Assembly (NCBI RefSeq): GCF_003351345.1
Contig: NZ_QQTO01000021.1
Coordinates: 62,001 to 126,000, forward strand
From: Allobosea caraganae
GTDB lineage: Bacteria > Pseudomonadota > Alphaproteobacteria > Rhizobiales > Beijerinckiaceae
Reading direction: 5' to 3'
Length of the DNA: 64,000 nt
The notes beneath the pieces are model-generated. The model was not told the DNA's origin. It searched no databases and was given only the letters and a program-made list of their open reading frames with translations. This document shows, piece by piece, positions 25,845 to 33,873 of this stretch. Made by a program: the position numbers and the translations under genes. Positions within the stretch are counted from its first letter, which is position 1, and each line of letters opens with the position of its first letter.

Positions 25845-26273
25845 TCATCCACCATAACGGCCGGCAAGGATTCTGGCGAGCCGCTCGCCCTCGGCCGCGA
25901 GGCGGGTCGAGGCCTCCTGACTGACATCGGTGCAGGCGCGGTGCGTCACCGAATAGGCGCGGAAGCCGCGGTTATAGGCGGTGGTCAGCCGCTCCAGCCG
26001 CTGCGGCGTGCGGCCTTCGGCGTCGATCAGGGCCGCCATGCGCTCGCGCCAGTCCTGCGCCTCCTTGCCGGCGCAGAGCGTGCGCAGATAGGCGAGCGAG
26101 CCCATGATCTCGGCGAGCTTGAGCAATTGCGGCTCGTAGGGCGGCGGTGGCGGCTCCGGCGCGGGGGCTGGCTGAGCCGCAGCGGCGGGCGGGCGCTGGG
26201 CCTGCGCGAGCGCGCCGGCGGCAGGCGCCACCGCCAGCGCCGTTGCCAGAATGGCGGAGAACGCCAACCTCAC
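25845..26273 (-). CDS. TIGR02301 family protein
   Basis: 142 residues from a GTG at 26273 that overlaps the NUDIX stop (GTGA). Signal peptide at 1-24 (LAFSAILATALAVAPAAGALAQ), a Pro/Ala-rich linker, then the family core LAEIMGSLAYLRTLCAGKEAQDWRERM and LTTAYNRGFRAYSVTHRACTDVS. The two cysteines could form a disulfide in the periplasm. Found almost only in Hyphomicrobiales; function unknown. Last gene of an SDR-NUDIX-TIGR02301 operon with four-base overlaps. Confidence 0.85.
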   Translation of the reverse strand: MRLAFSAILATALAVAPAAGALAQAQRPPAAAAQPAPAPEPPPPPYEPQLLKLAEIMGSLAYLRTLCAGKEAQDWRERMAALIDAEGRTPQRLERLTTAYNRGFRAYSVTHRACTDVSQEASTRLAAEGERLARILAGRYGG

Positions 26274-26752
26274 GCCGCGCCTCCCGCCTCGCCGAAGAGT
26301 GCGTGGGCACGGCGCAGAACGTCGCCGAGTTCGCGCGTGGTGGCGAGGCCGCCGAGGCGCAGCGGGTCGGCCCACATCACCGCGCCGGCCTCGGGCCCGG
26401 TCGTCGGCTCGCCCGAGAGCCATTCCCCGACGAAGGAGGCGACGACGAAGTGATGCGTCACGGCGCCCGCCGAATCGCGGCCGAAAATCTCGACGTGGCG
26501 GTTGAAGCCGATGATCCGGGCCTTGATCCCGACCTCCTCGTCCAACTCGCGCAGGGCGGCTTCTTCCAGCGTCTCGCCGGCCTCGACCTTGCCGCCGGGC
26601 AGCGACCAGAGCTGGTCGGCCGGCGGCTTGGTGCGGGTCGCGAGCAGGACCTTGCCGTCGCGGAAGACCGCGACGGAGGCGGCGAGCACCGGCCGCGCCG
26701 GTGCCTTGGCGTTGCTCGGGAACTTGATGATCTGCCCGCTCTCGCCGCTCAC
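26270..26752 (-). CDS. NUDIX hydrolase
   Basis: 160 residues. Full NUDIX box GGKVEAGETLEEAALRELDEEVG at about residues 53-75. Resembles ADP-ribose/NADH pyrophosphatase-type or MutT-like enzymes; the substrate cannot be read from sequence. The start overlaps the SDR stop by four bases and its own stop overlaps the next gene, so it is translated within a three-gene operon. Intact, in contrast to the broken NUDIX gene near 14 kb. Confidence 0.9.
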   Translation of the reverse strand: MSGESGQIIKFPSNAKAPARPVLAASVAVFRDGKVLLATRTKPPADQLWSLPGGKVEAGETLEEAALRELDEEVGIKARIIGFNRHVEIFGRDSAGAVTHHFVVASFVGEWLSGEPTTGPEAGAVMWADPLRLGGLATTRELGDVLRRAHALFGEAGGAA

Positions 26753-27525
26753 ACGTGCTGCCCGCCATTGATGTGGAGTTCGGCGCCGGTGACGTAGCTC
26801 GAGGCGTCGGTGCAGAGGAAGTAGATCGCCTTGGCGACCTCGTCGGTCTTGCCGAGCCGGAGCAGCGGCAGCTTCTCGACGATCTTCTCAGTGCCCGGCG
26901 ACAGGATGGCGGTGTCGATCTCGCCCGGCGAGATCGAGTTCACGCGGATGCCGAGCGGGCCGAAATCCGCCGCCATCTCGCGGGTCAGGCTGGCGAGCGC
27001 CGCCTTCGAGGTGGCATAGGCGGCGCCCGCGAAGGGGTGGACGCGCGAGCCAGCGATCGAAGTGACGTTGACGATCGCGCCCTTGGCGATGGTCAACTCG
27101 TCGAGCAGGCCGCGCGCCAGCATGATCGGTGCGAAGAAATTGACCTGGAAGACCTTGTGCCAGTCGTTGAAGGAGGTCGTGGCGGCGCCCAGCCGCTGGC
27201 CCTTCGGTCCCTTCGGCGAGATGCCGGCATTGTTGACCAGCGCATTGAGCTTGCCGCCCTCGGCCGCCAGCCGCTTCTTGATCTCGGCGATGCCGCGCAT
27301 CGTGTCCTCGGGGTCGCCGAGGTCGACCTGGATGTGGTCGTCGGCGCCCGAGGGCCAGGGGCATTTGTCCGAGAAGGCCTGGCGCGAGCAGGACAGGATG
27401 CGCCAGCCCGCCATGGCGAACTGCATCACCGTGGCGTGGCCGATGCCGCGGCTCGCCCCGGTCAGCAGCATGACCGGGCGCTTGCCCTGCTCGGTCTTGG
27501 GGAAGTCGAATTTGGGCATGGCCAT
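26749..27525 (-). CDS. SDR family oxidoreductase
   Basis: 258 residues. TGASRGIGHATV binds the cofactor, NNAG follows, and the catalytic Ser (NVTSIAGS), Tyr and Lys (YATSKAALASLTREMA) are present. C-terminal GAELHINGGQHV is usual for classical SDRs. The residues after the second strand (SCSRQAF) suggest NADP preference, but this is a guess. The physiological substrate is unknown. First gene of the SDR-NUDIX-TIGR02301 operon, 13 bases after the pdxH stop, so it may continue a pdxH transcript. Confidence 0.85.
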   Translation of the reverse strand: MAMPKFDFPKTEQGKRPVMLLTGASRGIGHATVMQFAMAGWRILSCSRQAFSDKCPWPSGADDHIQVDLGDPEDTMRGIAEIKKRLAAEGGKLNALVNNAGISPKGPKGQRLGAATTSFNDWHKVFQVNFFAPIMLARGLLDELTIAKGAIVNVTSIAGSRVHPFAGAAYATSKAALASLTREMAADFGPLGIRVNSISPGEIDTAILSPGTEKIVEKLPLLRLGKTDEVAKAIYFLCTDASSYVTGAELHINGGQHV

Positions 27526-27538
27526 GAAAGGCTATTCC

Positions 27539-28153
27539 TCAGGGGTAAAGTCGGGCGCGCGTCCAAGGCTCCGTCGCCGAGGGGCGGCGGAAGACGACGC
27601 GATCATGCAGGCGGAAGGCGCCGTCGCGCCAGAACTCGATATAGACCGGTGAGATGCGGAAGCCAGTCCAATGCGGCGGACGCGGGATCTCACCGAGGCC
27701 GAATTTCAGCGCGTAGCTCGCGACTGCCTTCTCCAGGGCGAAGCGGCTCTCCAGGGGGCGCGATTGCTGCGAGGCCCAGGCGCCGATGCGGCTGTCGCGG
27801 GCGCGCGACTGGAAATAGGCGTCGGCCTCGGCATCCGTGACCAGCGCGACCGGGCCGCGGATGCGGACCTGCCGGCGCAGGCTCTTCCAGTGGAACAGCG
27901 CCGCGGCCTTGCCCTGGCCGAGCAGCTCCTCGCCCTTCTGGCTCTGGGTGTTGGTGTAGAAGACGAAGCCGTCGCGGTCATGGCCCTTGAGCAGGACCAT
28001 GCGGACATTGGGCAGGCCCTCGGCATCGACGGTCGAGAGCGCCATCCCGGTAGGGTCGTTCGGTTCGGAGCGCGCGGCCTCGTCGAGCCAGCTCGAAAAC
28101 AGGGCGAAAGGCTCCTCGGCCTGCGTGAAGTCACCCGGCGTTAACGGTTCCAC
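27539..28153 (-). CDS. pdxH: Pyridoxamine 5'-phosphate oxidase
   Basis: 204 residues. FMN and substrate segments [36 protein letters not shown] and the C-terminal [14 protein letters not shown] plus RARLYP end are PdxH signatures. It oxidises pyridoxine or pyridoxamine 5'-phosphate to PLP in the last or salvage step of vitamin B6 synthesis. Divergent from the surface lipoprotein gene with about 120 bases between. Confidence 0.95.
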   Translation of the reverse strand: MEPLTPGDFTQAEEPFALFSSWLDEAARSEPNDPTGMALSTVDAEGLPNVRMVLLKGHDRDGFVFYTNTQSQKGEELLGQGKAAALFHWKSLRRQVRIRGPVALVTDAEADAYFQSRARDSRIGAWASQQSRPLESRFALEKAVASYALKFGLGEIPRPPHWTGFRISPVYIEFWRDGAFRLHDRVVFRRPSATEPWTRARLYP

Positions 28154-28272
28154 TGTCTAATCCTCGAGAAGTTCTGTTCAGCGTCGGGCGAGCGCAATCG
28201 GTGAATTTGGCAGCAAGCTTATATAGGTCAGCCGTGGGGGCGATCCACAGCCTTCATGGGCGCGTCTCGCCC

Positions 28273-28737
28273 ATGCGGCCGGCTTATGTCGGGACGGTGC
28301 TGCTTTTGTCCCTCGCCAGCGCCGGCTGCTCGATCTCCTTCCCGATTCTCGGCCTGTCGAGCAAGGCGGAGGACGAGGTGGCGATGGCGACCTCCTCGAC
28401 CCTGCCGGCGCGCGCACCGTCCCAGCCGAGCGCGCTCTCGGCCTTCGCGTCCGAACTCGGGCCGGAGGACATCCGCCGGGCCGACGGCGCCATGGCGCTG
28501 GCGCTCGACCCGCAGGGCAATGGCGCGCCGGTGAACTGGGACAACCCGCAAAGCGGCATCAAGGGCACGTTCACGCCGGTCGGCGGCCCGTTCCTGCGCT
28601 CGGACGAGGTCTGCCGCGCCTTCATCGCCAGCGTCCAGACCCAGAAGACCCCCGGCAAGGTCCAGGGCACGGCTTGCCGGCCCTCCGGCGGCGAATGGGC
28701 CGTCAAGGAGACTCAGCCCTGGAAGGGCACTTCCTAG
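28273..28737 (+). CDS. RT0821/Lpp0805-like surface lipoprotein
   Basis: 154 residues from MRPAYVGTVLLLSLASAGC, a lipoprotein signal with lipobox ASAG-C (Cys19). The middle is Ala/Ser-rich. The C-terminal half (WDNPQSGIKGTFTPVGGPF, CRAFIASVQ, QGTACRPSGGEWAV) matches the RT0821/Lpp0805 (17-kDa surface antigen-like) family of alphaproteobacterial envelope proteins. An upstream GTG at 28201 would add 24 residues and spoil the lipoprotein signal. Role unknown, envelope located. Confidence 0.8.
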   Translation: MRPAYVGTVLLLSLASAGCSISFPILGLSSKAEDEVAMATSSTLPARAPSQPSALSAFASELGPEDIRRADGAMALALDPQGNGAPVNWDNPQSGIKGTFTPVGGPFLRSDEVCRAFIASVQTQKTPGKVQGTACRPSGGEWAVKETQPWKGTS

Positions 28738-28871
28738 GCTGATATTGAGCCTCGGTTAGGCCTAACTCGGATGTTGCCTTCCGGCCACACCATCCCCACA
28801 TAGCGGGCGCAGCCGCCTTGCGCCGGATTGGCGATGGGGCGGCAATCCGTTTGTACGATTGGGGTTCATGC

Positions 28872-29777
28872 ATGCGCGATCCGTATCAGGTCCTGGGCGT
28901 CGCCCGTGGGGCGAGCGAGGCCGAGATCAAGAAGGCCTATCGCAAGCGCGCCAAGGATCTGCATCCTGACCGCAACCAGGACGACCCGAAGGCGCAGGAC
29001 CGCTTCTCGGAGCTCAACAGCGCCTATGAGGTTTTGGGCGACGACACCAAGCGCAAGCAGTTCGACCGCGGCGAGATCGACGCCGACGGCAAGCCCAAAT
29101 TCCAGGGTTTCGAGGGCATGGGCGCGGGGCGCGGCGGCAACCGCCAGGGCGGCTTCGAGTATCATTTCGGCCAGGGCGGCGGCCGCGGCGGGGCCGAGGC
29201 CGGCTTCGACCCCTCCGACATCTTCGGCTCGCTCTTCGGCGATGCGGCCAGGCGGGCCCGAGCGGCGCGGCCGGAGGCTCAGAAGCCGGCCGACCAGAGC
29301 TTCACGCTGGAGGTGACGCTTGCCGAGGCGGTCTCCGGCGCCTCGCGGCGCGTGCGCCTGCCGGGCGGGCGCGAGGTCGAGGTGACGATTCCCGAAGGCG
29401 TCAGCGATGGCAAGGTCATGCGCCTGCGCGGGCTCGGCCATACCGATCCGCTTTCCGGCGAGAGCGGCGACGTGATGATGACGATCAAGGTCAGGCCCGA
29501 TCCGCGCTTCACGATCGACGGCAACGACCTGCGCACGCGCATCGCGGTGCCGCTGAGCAAGGCGGTGCTGGGCGGGCCGATCCACGTGCCGACGCTGACC
29601 GGCCCGGTCGAGATGAAGATCCCGCCGCTGACCGGCACGGCCAAGCAGTTCCGCCTGCGCGGCAAGGGGCTGAAGGGCGAGAAGGGCGCGGTCGGCGACC
29701 TCTTCGTCAGCATCGACATCGAGATGCCGGAGAGCGATGCGGAGCTCACGGCGCTGCTGAAAGCGCGAGCCGGCTAA
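28872..29777 (+). CDS. DnaJ/CbpA-like co-chaperone
   Basis: 301 residues from [16 protein letters not shown] domain at about 1-68 with the HPD motif (DLHPDRN), a Gly-rich linker around 80-125, then a class B C-terminal substrate-binding region ([32 protein letters not shown]). No zinc-finger cysteines, so CbpA/class II type rather than DnaJ proper. It stimulates DnaK ATPase and delivers clients. Monocistronic, 117 bases ahead of fabI. Confidence 0.9.
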   Translation: MRDPYQVLGVARGASEAEIKKAYRKRAKDLHPDRNQDDPKAQDRFSELNSAYEVLGDDTKRKQFDRGEIDADGKPKFQGFEGMGAGRGGNRQGGFEYHFGQGGGRGGAEAGFDPSDIFGSLFGDAARRARAARPEAQKPADQSFTLEVTLAEAVSGASRRVRLPGGREVEVTIPEGVSDGKVMRLRGLGHTDPLSGESGDVMMTIKVRPDPRFTIDGNDLRTRIAVPLSKAVLGGPIHVPTLTGPVEMKIPPLTGTAKQFRLRGKGLKGEKGAVGDLFVSIDIEMPESDAELTALLKARAG

Positions 29778-29894
29778 TCGAACCAGCCGGCGTTTTACCC
29801 ACTGTCGCAGCCCCGCCTTGTCCGAAAATCGCTTTCCACTTCTTGGATTCTTGCTCTAAGAGACCCTCCGCTTCGTCCAATTCGCAGGTCTCAG

Positions 29895-30734
29895 ATGCCG
29901 GAATCCAGCGCTGCCTCCCCGATCGCCCATGTCCTGAAGGGCAAGCGCGGCCTCATCATGGGTGTGGCCAATAACCGCTCGATCGCCTGGGGCATCGCCA
30001 AGGCCGCCGCCGATGCCGGCGCGGAACTCGCCTTCACCTATCAGGGCGACGCGCTGAAGAAGCGTGTCGAGCCGCTGGCGCAGCAGCTCGGCGGCCACGT
30101 CGTCGGCCATTGCGACGTCACCGACGCCGGTACGATCGATGCGGTCTTCGCCGAGGTCGAAAAGCTCTGGGGCAAGCTCGACTTCGTCGTCCACTGCATC
30201 GCGTTCTCCGACAAGGATGAGCTGACCGGGCGCTATGTCGAGACAAGCGAGGCCAACTTCTCCAAGTCGCTGCTGATCTCCTGCTACTCCTTCACCGCCA
30301 TCACCCAGCGCGCCGAGAAGCTGATGAGCGACGGCGGCGCGCTGCTGACGCTGAGCTATTACGGCGCCGAGAAGTGGATGCCGCACTACAACGTCATGGG
30401 CGTCGCCAAGGCGGCGCTGGAGGCGAGCGTGCAGTACCTCGCGGCCGATCTCGGGCCGTCGAAGATCCGCGTCAACGCGATCTCGGCCGGGCCGATCAAG
30501 ACGCTGGCCGCCTCGGGCATCGGCGATTTCCGCTACATCCTGCGCTGGAACGAGTACAACTCGCCGCTGCGCCGCACGGTGACGATCGAGGAGGTCGGCG
30601 AGACGGCGGTGTTCCTGGTCTCCGACATGTCGCGCGGCATCACCGGCGAGATCCTGCATGTCGACGCCGGCTACCATGTCGTCGGCATGAAGGTGCCTGA
30701 CGCGCCTGACATCACGCTCGACAAGGGCGAGTAG
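29895..30734 (+). CDS. fabI: Enoyl-ACP reductase I
   Basis: 279 residues. ANNRSIAWGIA at the N-terminus and the catalytic YNVMGVAK (Tyr-x6-Lys) with the preceding LSYYGAEK are FabI hallmarks. It reduces trans-2-enoyl-ACP with NADH in the last step of the fatty-acid elongation cycle and is the triclosan target. The stop at 30732-30734 directly abuts the convergent folK stop at 30735. Confidence 0.95.
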   Translation: MPESSAASPIAHVLKGKRGLIMGVANNRSIAWGIAKAAADAGAELAFTYQGDALKKRVEPLAQQLGGHVVGHCDVTDAGTIDAVFAEVEKLWGKLDFVVHCIAFSDKDELTGRYVETSEANFSKSLLISCYSFTAITQRAEKLMSDGGALLTLSYYGAEKWMPHYNVMGVAKAALEASVQYLAADLGPSKIRVNAISAGPIKTLAASGIGDFRYILRWNEYNSPLRRTVTIEEVGETAVFLVSDMSRGITGEILHVDAGYHVVGMKVPDAPDITLDKGE

Positions 30735-31250
30735 CTACTCGCCCAGCAGAAAGCCCAGCCGCGTCGTCGCGTCGTCGTCGAGGCGGACGCTGTCGTCGAT
30801 GAGCGCCGCGTGCAGCTGCGCCACGCTCTTCTCGCCGATCATGATATGCGGCGCGATCTCGTTGAGCGGCGTCAGCACGAAGGCGCGCTCAGCGATGCGC
30901 GGATGCGGCACCTGCAGGCCGGGCCGGTCGATCGCCTCTTCGCCATAGGTCAGGATGTCGATGTCGAGCGTGCGCGGGCCCCAGCGCTCGAGGCGCTCGC
31001 GGCCACGCTCGCGCTCGATCTCCAGGCAGAAGGCAAGGAGGTCGCCGGCTGATAGGTCGGTCTCGATCAGCACGGCCATGTTGAGGAAGTCGGGCTGGTC
31101 GAGCTTGCCCCAGGGCGCGGTGCGGTAGACCGAAGACTGGCGCAGCAGCACGTTCGCGGGGTTTTGCCGGAGGGCGCGCAGGGCGGCGACGAAGGCCTCG
31201 ACCGGATCGTCGAGATTGCCGCCGAAGGCGAGGGCCGATTCAGTCTTCAC
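30735..31250 (-). CDS. folK: 2-amino-4-hydroxy-6-hydroxymethyldihydropteridine diphosphokinase
   Basis: 171 residues. SSVYRTAPWGKLDQPDFLNM and the signature RWGPRTLDIDILTYGEE, with the two metal-binding Asp residues of DIDIL, identify HPPK. It transfers pyrophosphate from ATP to the pterin alcohol in folate synthesis. The start overlaps the folB end by 11 bases, giving the order folP-folB-folK in one operon, which matches consecutive pathway steps. Confidence 0.95.
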   Translation of the reverse strand: MKTESALAFGGNLDDPVEAFVAALRALRQNPANVLLRQSSVYRTAPWGKLDQPDFLNMAVLIETDLSAGDLLAFCLEIERERGRERLERWGPRTLDIDILTYGEEAIDRPGLQVPHPRIAERAFVLTPLNEIAPHIMIGEKSVAQLHAALIDDSVRLDDDATTRLGFLLGE

Positions 31251-31614
31251 GGTTGAAATCCAGCTTGATGCCGACCGCTGCCATCCGGCCGGGAATCGGC
31301 GGGGCGGGCTTGCGCATGGTGATGCTGATCGCAGAGACGGGCGGATACGTGGCGAAGATCGCCTCGGCCAGCGCCCGGGCGGCCGCTTCGAGCAGCTTGA
31401 AGCGGCGGGCCGAGAACGTCTTCGTCACCAGCGCGACGACCTCGCCGTAATCGACCGTATCCGCGAGATTGTCGCTGAAGGAGGAGGCGCGCAGGTCGCA
31501 GTCGAGCACGAGGTCCATGACGAAGCGCTGGCCGAGCCGCTCCTCCTCGGCAAAATGGCCGTGATAGGCGTAGAGGTCGAGTTCCTCGATGAGGATCTGT
31601 CCGGTTCGGCTCAT
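31240..31614 (-). CDS. folB: Dihydroneopterin aldolase
   Basis: 124 residues. ILIEELDLYAYHGHFAEEE at the N-terminus, with the conserved Glu and YHG, and a C-terminal VSAISITMRKPAPPIPG (catalytic Lys in RKP) are FolB features. It cleaves dihydroneopterin to 6-hydroxymethyl-dihydropterin. It overlaps folP by four bases and folK by eleven. Confidence 0.95.
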   Translation of the reverse strand: MSRTGQILIEELDLYAYHGHFAEEERLGQRFVMDLVLDCDLRASSFSDNLADTVDYGEVVALVTKTFSARRFKLLEAAARALAEAIFATYPPVSAISITMRKPAPPIPGRMAAVGIKLDFNRED

Positions 31615-32438
31615 GGGGCTTCTCCAATCGCCGCCCAGACCTTGAGGGCCTCGGCATGCGGGCGCACGTCATGGGCGCGGATGATCGCGGCGCCCTGGGC
31701 GACGCCGTAGAGATGGGCGGCGATGCTGCCGGGCACGCGCTCGGCTGCGACCTTCTGCCCGGTGACGAAGCCAATGGTGGATTTGCGAGAGGCACCGAGC
31801 AGGATCGGGCAGCCCAGTTCCTTGAGCCGGCCGAGGTCGCGGATCAGCGAGAGATTCTGCTGCGGCGTCTTGCCGAAGCCGATGCCGGGATCGACGACGA
31901 GCTGCGTGCGCGGCACGCCGGCCTCGACCGCAATCGCGATGGAGCGCTCAAGGAAGCGCAACACCTCGGCGAAGATGTCGATGCCGGCATCGATGCTGTC
32001 GCGGTTGTGCATCAGGATGATCGGCGCGCCGAAGCGCGCGGCGACCGCGGCGATGGCCGGCTCGCGCTGGGCGCCCCAGACGTCGTTGACGATCGAGGCG
32101 CCGGCCTTCAGCGCGGCCTCGGCGACCTCGGCCTTGTAGGTGTCGATCGACACAGGCACGTCGCTGCGCTTCAGTCCCGAGATCACGGGCAGGACGCGGG
32201 CGAGTTCGGTTGCGGCATCGACGCGGGCATGGCCCGGCCTGGTCGATTCGCCCCCGATATCGACGATGTCAGCCCCCTCGGTGGCCAAGCGTTCGCCGTG
32301 GGCGATGGCGGCCTCGGCATCCTGCAACTGGCCGCCATCGGAGAACGAATCCGGCGTGACGTTGACGATGCCCATCAGCAGCGGGGCGCCATCGAGCGCC
32401 AGCCTGCGGCCGTTGGGCAAGGTCAATGCGGCTGTCAT
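31611..32438 (-). CDS. folP: Dihydropteroate synthase
   Basis: 275 residues. MGIVNVTPDSFSDGG, the second loop DIGGESTRPGHARV and VVDPGIGFGKTPQQN are intact. It joins para-aminobenzoate to the pterin diphosphate and is the sulfonamide target. First gene of the folPBK operon. A family C palindrome lies upstream at 32578-32740. Confidence 0.95.
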   Translation of the reverse strand: MTAALTLPNGRRLALDGAPLLMGIVNVTPDSFSDGGQLQDAEAAIAHGERLATEGADIVDIGGESTRPGHARVDAATELARVLPVISGLKRSDVPVSIDTYKAEVAEAALKAGASIVNDVWGAQREPAIAAVAARFGAPIILMHNRDSIDAGIDIFAEVLRFLERSIAIAVEAGVPRTQLVVDPGIGFGKTPQQNLSLIRDLGRLKELGCPILLGASRKSTIGFVTGQKVAAERVPGSIAAHLYGVAQGAAIIRAHDVRPHAEALKVWAAIGEAP

Positions 32439-32577
32439 CAGGGCGTTGCGCGATTCCGGGCGATGAAGTGCCGCCTATACACAGCGCAGCCTGTTGCGGC
32501 CATTGGAAAGCGAGATTGGACACGCATGAAGCTCTTGCGGAATATGTGAGACGGCGGCGGCAGGCGCGAGGCCTCTT

Positions 32578-32740
32578 CCCTTCTCCCCCTGCGGGAGAAG
32601 GTGGCGCGAAGCGCCGGATGAGGGGTCGCGCCGAGCTTTCCGATGACTGAGAATGCCGCACGCCGACGCTGAAATCGTTGCGCGACCCCTCATCCGTCAG
32701 CGCTTCGCGCTGCCACCTTCTCCCGCAGGGGGGAGAAGGT
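32578..32740. repeat. Palindromic intergenic repeat, family C (copy 1)
   Basis: About 163 bases. Left arm CCCTTCTCCCCCTGCGGGAG... GGATGAGGGGTCGCG, right arm CGCGACCCCTCATCCG ... CTTCTCCCGCAGG. A second copy at 44202-44359 shares the arms but not the centre. It fills most of the gap between folP and the histidine phosphatase gene (32439-32823), in which I see no gene. Confidence 0.85.
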
Positions 32741-32823
32741 GAAGACCCGCCATGGCTGCGGCGCATGGCCCCATCGCCCTCTCTCGCTTTGACGCGGCGA
32801 TGCCGAGCGTGCATGAGCCCGGC

Positions 32824-33420
32824 ATGACCCCGATCACGCTCTCCCACCGGCTTTTCCTCGTGCGCCATGGCGAGACCGACTGGAATCGGGAGGGCCGCCT
32901 CCAGGGCGGCCAGGACATCCCGCTCAACGCGCTTGGGCGCGAGCAGGCGGCGGAGGCGGCCGGGCGGCTGCGCGATCTGGTCCAGGGCTATGACGGGCTC
33001 GACTTCATCGGCTCGCCGATGCAGCGGGCACGCGAGACCATGGAGATCCTGCGCCATCAACTCGGGCTGCCACCGAAGGAGTACCGCACCGATGAGCGCC
33101 TGAAGGAGCTGACCTTCGGCAAATGGGAAGGCTTTACCTGGCGCGAAGTCCGCAAGGCCGAGCGCGAGCTCGCCCTGGTGCGCGAGCGCGACAAGTGGAA
33201 CTTCGTGCCGCCCGGCGGCGAGAGCTACAAGATGCTGGCCGAGCGGGTCAGGCCGGTGCTGGAAGGGCTCAGCCGCGAGACGGTGCTGGTCAGCCATGGC
33301 GGCGTGGCGCGCGCCGTGCTGGCGCTGATCGGCGAGGTCTCGCCCGGCGAGGCCGCGATGGTCGACATCTGGCAGGGGAAGATCCTGATGATCTCATCCG
33401 GCAAGGCGGCCTGGGTTTAA
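32824..33420 (+). CDS. Histidine phosphatase family protein
   Basis: 198 residues from MTPITLSHRLFLVRHGETDWN; starts at 32752 or 32800 are possible but run into the repeat. The RHG catalytic motif (LVRHGETDWNREGRLQG), the second His in VLVSHGGVARAV and the acid ELTFGKWEGFTW are present. Belongs to the phosphoglycerate-mutase-like branch of broad phosphatases (GpmB/CobC type). Real substrate unknown; it need not be glycolytic since gpmI is present. Confidence 0.85.
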   Translation: MTPITLSHRLFLVRHGETDWNREGRLQGGQDIPLNALGREQAAEAAGRLRDLVQGYDGLDFIGSPMQRARETMEILRHQLGLPPKEYRTDERLKELTFGKWEGFTWREVRKAERELALVRERDKWNFVPPGGESYKMLAERVRPVLEGLSRETVLVSHGGVARAVLALIGEVSPGEAAMVDIWQGKILMISSGKAAWV

Positions 33421-33463
33421 GCGGCGGCAACGATAGAGCAGACCGAGACAATAGGGCGCGGGG

Positions 33464-33602
33464 AACCCTCTCCTGTAAGGAGAGGGCAGGGTGAGGTGTA
33501 GGTCGTTGGACGCTGTGGCCGTGAGCCAACCGCAGCCGGCGTTCAGCTTTACTGGTGCTCTGGCCGACACCTCACCCAACCCTCTCCTTACAGGAGAGGG
33601 CT
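33464..33602. repeat. Palindromic intergenic repeat, family D
   Basis: Inverted arms GGAACCCTCTCCTGTAAGG and CCTTACAGGAGAGGG, with the inner GGGTGAGGTGT returning as ACACCTCACCC. Each CCTCTCC...GGAGAGG is also a small palindrome on its own. One copy in the window. The 453-base gap 33421-33873 contains this and no recognisable gene. Confidence 0.8.
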
Positions 33603-33873
33603 CCCGCGCTTGTTTCAGTTGGCCCGGCGCCTCGCCATTAAACGCCCCGCCGTTCATCGGAAGTTCAGTGATGCCCGCGCAATGGTGATGTGCTAGCAGG
33701 GGTCCGCGCAGCGGCACGTGCTCGGCCGGGGGGCTTGGCCGGAAATCCACATCGGGCGATGCGGTGGTTCCGGGCGAATTTGAGGTGCGCTTGAGCCGGA
33801 AAACGGCCTTTCGGATGCGCTTGCCAACGCGTACCCGCCAAGGCCCACGCTCCCGGCCGGACCGCAGCAGGGC